A stretch of DNA of 64,000 nt. Origin: CAKZLS01 sp963701445 (GTDB lineage Bacteria; Pseudomonadota; Alphaproteobacteria; Rhodospirillales; Defluviicoccaceae). The position numbers and the translations under genes were made by a program. Positions 62,449-64,000 of this stretch are shown piece by piece (position 1 is the first letter of the stretch; the number at the start of each line of letters is the position of its first letter). Where the stretch lies: NCBI GenBank assembly GCA_963701445.1, contig CAVPAM010000002.1, positions 1-64,000 on the forward strand, given 5' to 3'. Under the pieces are notes generated by a model. It worked only from the letters and a program-made list of their open reading frames with translations, did no database searches and had not been told where the DNA came from.

Positions 62449-64000
62449 ATGCCTCCTCAACGCGTTTCCTCGGCGTGTCCGCATGACTGTCCCAGCACGT
62501 GCGCCCTCGAGGTCGAGTTGCTCGATCCGCGAACCATCGGAAAAATCCACGGATCGGCCGCCAATCCCTACACCGACGGCATCGTCTGCGCCAAGGTGGC
62601 GCGCTACGCGGAACGGGTTCACCATCCCGACCGGTTGACCCGGCCGCTCCGCCGCGTCGGCGGCAAGGGGGCCGGCAAGGGGGAAGGGAGGTTCGAACCC
62701 ATCTCCTGGGACGACGCCCTCGATATCGTCGCCGACTCGTTCGCCAGGGTCGCAAACAGGTATCGCCCCCAGGCGGTCTGGCCCTACCTTTATGCCGGCA
62801 CCATGGGGCTGGTCCAGCGGGACGGCATCGAACGCCTGCGCAATGTCATGGGCTATTCGGGCATGGGCCGGACCATCTGTTCGACCATCGCCCGGTCGGG
62901 CTGGGTCGCCGGAGCCGGCGCCGTGCGCGGCGTCGACCCCAGGGAAATGGCGGACTCCGACCTGATCGTACTCTGGGGCTGCAACGCGGCGGCCACCCAG
63001 GTGCACGTGTTGACCCACGCGGCCAAGGCGCGCAAGCACCGGGGCGCCAGGATGGTGGTCGTCGATCCCTATGCCACCGCCACCGCGCGGAGAGCCGACG
63101 TTCATCTCGCCTTGCGGCCTGGAACCGACGGCGCCCTCGCCTGCGCCGTCATGCATGTGCTGTTCGCGGAAGGATACGCGGACCGCGACTACATGACGCG
63201 CTACACCGACGTTCCCGATGAGCTGGAGCGCCACCTGCGCGCGCGAACGCCCGCGTGGGCGGCGGCGATCACCGGGCTGACCGAGGCCGAAATCGTCGCG
63301 TTCGCCCGACTCTACGGCTCCACGCCACGAAGCTTTCTCCGGCTCGGTTACGGATTTACCCGCTCGCGCAACGGCGCCGCCAACATGCACGCGGCCTCCT
63401 GCCTGCCGGCGGTGACCGGAGCCTGGAAGCACAAGGGCGGCGGAGCACTGTACGCCAACGGCGACCTCTATCCCCTCGACCGCGCCATGATCGAGGGCAC
63501 GGACGCGAAAAAGCCGGATGTCCGCGTGCTCGACATGTCACGGATCGGTCCGATCCTCATCGGCGACAGGGCCGACCTCGGCGACGGGCCGCCGGTGATG
63601 GCCATGCTGATCCAGAACACCAACCCGGCCGCCGTGGCCCCGGAGACCGCCAAGGTCCGGGCCGGTTTGGCTCGTGAAGACCTGTTCGTCTGCGTCCATG
63701 AGCAGTTCATGACGGAGACGGCGCGGATGGCCAACGTGGTTCTTCCGGCCACCACGTTCCTTGAGCACGACGACCTTTACCTCGGCGGCGGCCACACGTT
63801 CCTGCAGGTCGCGCGGGGAGTCATCGAGCCGCCGGGCGAATGCCGGTCCAATCACTCGGTGATCCGCGGTCTGGCCAGGCGGCTGGGCGCCAAGCATCCC
63901 GGTTTCGAAATGACCGCCTGGGAACTGATCGACGCGACCCTCGCGGCCTCGGGGCTGCCGAACGCCGCGAGCGTGGCGCGTTCCGGCGGTATCGACCGGG
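62449..64000 (+). CDS. Molybdopterin oxidoreductase (Mo-bis-MGD family), 3'-partial
   Basis: An ATG at 62449 opens a frame that continues past the right edge with no stop, so at least 517 residues. An N-terminal 4Fe-4S site (CPHDCPSTCALEV, fourth Cys in DGIVCAKVARY) is followed by ISWDDALDIVADSFARV, RTICSTIARSGWVAGAG at the metal-ligand region, ADSDLIVLWGCNAAATQVHV, VVVDPYATATARRADVHLAL and LRPGTD, and MLIQNTNPAAVAP. No TAT signal is present, so it is cytoplasmic, unlike the formate dehydrogenase. The substrate is unknown; BisC-like and assimilatory reductase families are options. Confidence 0.9.
   Translation, partial: MPPQRVSSACPHDCPSTCALEVELLDPRTIGKIHGSAANPYTDGIVCAKVARYAERVHHPDRLTRPLRRVGGKGAGKGEGRFEPISWDDALDIVADSFARVANRYRPQAVWPYLYAGTMGLVQRDGIERLRNVMGYSGMGRTICSTIARSGWVAGAGAVRGVDPREMADSDLIVLWGCNAAATQVHVLTHAAKARKHRGARMVVVDPYATATARRADVHLALRPGTDGALACAVMHVLFAEGYADRDYMTRYTDVPDELERHLRARTPAWAAAITGLTEAEIVAFARLYGSTPRSFLRLGYGFTRSRNGAANMHAASCLPAVTGAWKHKGGGALYANGDLYPLDRAMIEGTDAKKPDVRVLDMSRIGPILIGDRADLGDGPPVMAMLIQNTNPAAVAPETAKVRAGLAREDLFVCVHEQFMTETARMANVVLPATTFLEHDDLYLGGGHTFLQVARGVIEPPGECRSNHSVIRGLARRLGAKHPGFEMTAWELIDATLAASGLPNAASVARSGGIDR

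Overview
The window is high-GC DNA with the gene content of a free-living alphaproteobacterium, probably Rhodospirillales-like. The evidence is the recG-sdhE-mfd neighbourhood, a MipZ-type ATPase, a PAS_5 domain, a TIGR02186/TauE pair, and the DUF3305/DUF3306/DUF6352/DUF6494 set around a TAT-exported molybdenum formate dehydrogenase. It looks chromosomal. I saw no rRNA, tRNA, CRISPR array, insertion sequence or phage gene.

Layout. 1-3.4 kb: 3' part of a cadherin/VCBS-type repeat surface protein. 3.7-7.9 kb: a short ModE-like regulator divergent from an operon of aldehyde dehydrogenase, DUF779, a 66-aa protein and an orphan molybdate-binding protein; a ModE-box-like sequence lies between them. 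7.9-14.0 kb: a five-gene minus-strand operon with a fatty-acid-dioxygenase-like haem peroxidase, a short P450-like protein, an Old Yellow Enzyme, a dihaem cytochrome c and a membrane protein, which I read as a candidate oxylipin pathway. 14.3-17.4 kb: acetoin-dehydrogenase-type E1alpha/E1beta/E2. 17.7-24.5 kb: Ni/Co transporter, fatty acid desaturase, PAS_5-MipZ fusion, TPR/AMIN-like lipoprotein, DUF4399. 24.5-37.8 kb: the formate dehydrogenase locus with maturation genes, chaperone, three subunits, WD40-cytochrome and FdhD. 38.5-42.3 kb: phosphoribulokinase, transketolase and ribulose-phosphate epimerase. 42.3-53.6 kb: housekeeping genes (Usp, TIGR02186/TauE, ACT, Nudix, fluoroacetate-dehalogenase-like hydrolase, DUF502, RecG, SdhE, Mfd). 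53.7-57.4 kb: a TetR regulator with three matching operators and a redox/stress operon (AhpD-like, cytochrome P460, DUF4142, cupredoxin, DUF488). 57.4-64 kb: penicillin-acylase-family enzyme, periplasmic binding protein, L-2-hydroxyglutarate-oxidase-like flavoprotein, and the start of a second molybdopterin oxidoreductase.

The parts fit an organism that oxidises formate through a periplasmic Mo/W enzyme and fixes CO2 by the Calvin cycle, though RuBisCO is not in view. Molybdenum supply (ModA, ModE) and molybdoenzymes recur.

Caveat: at least eight conserved genes or gene ends are broken by apparent single-base indels while their downstream frames stay intact. This looks more like consensus-sequence error than gene decay. 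The affected genes are annotated across the break and the positions are given.
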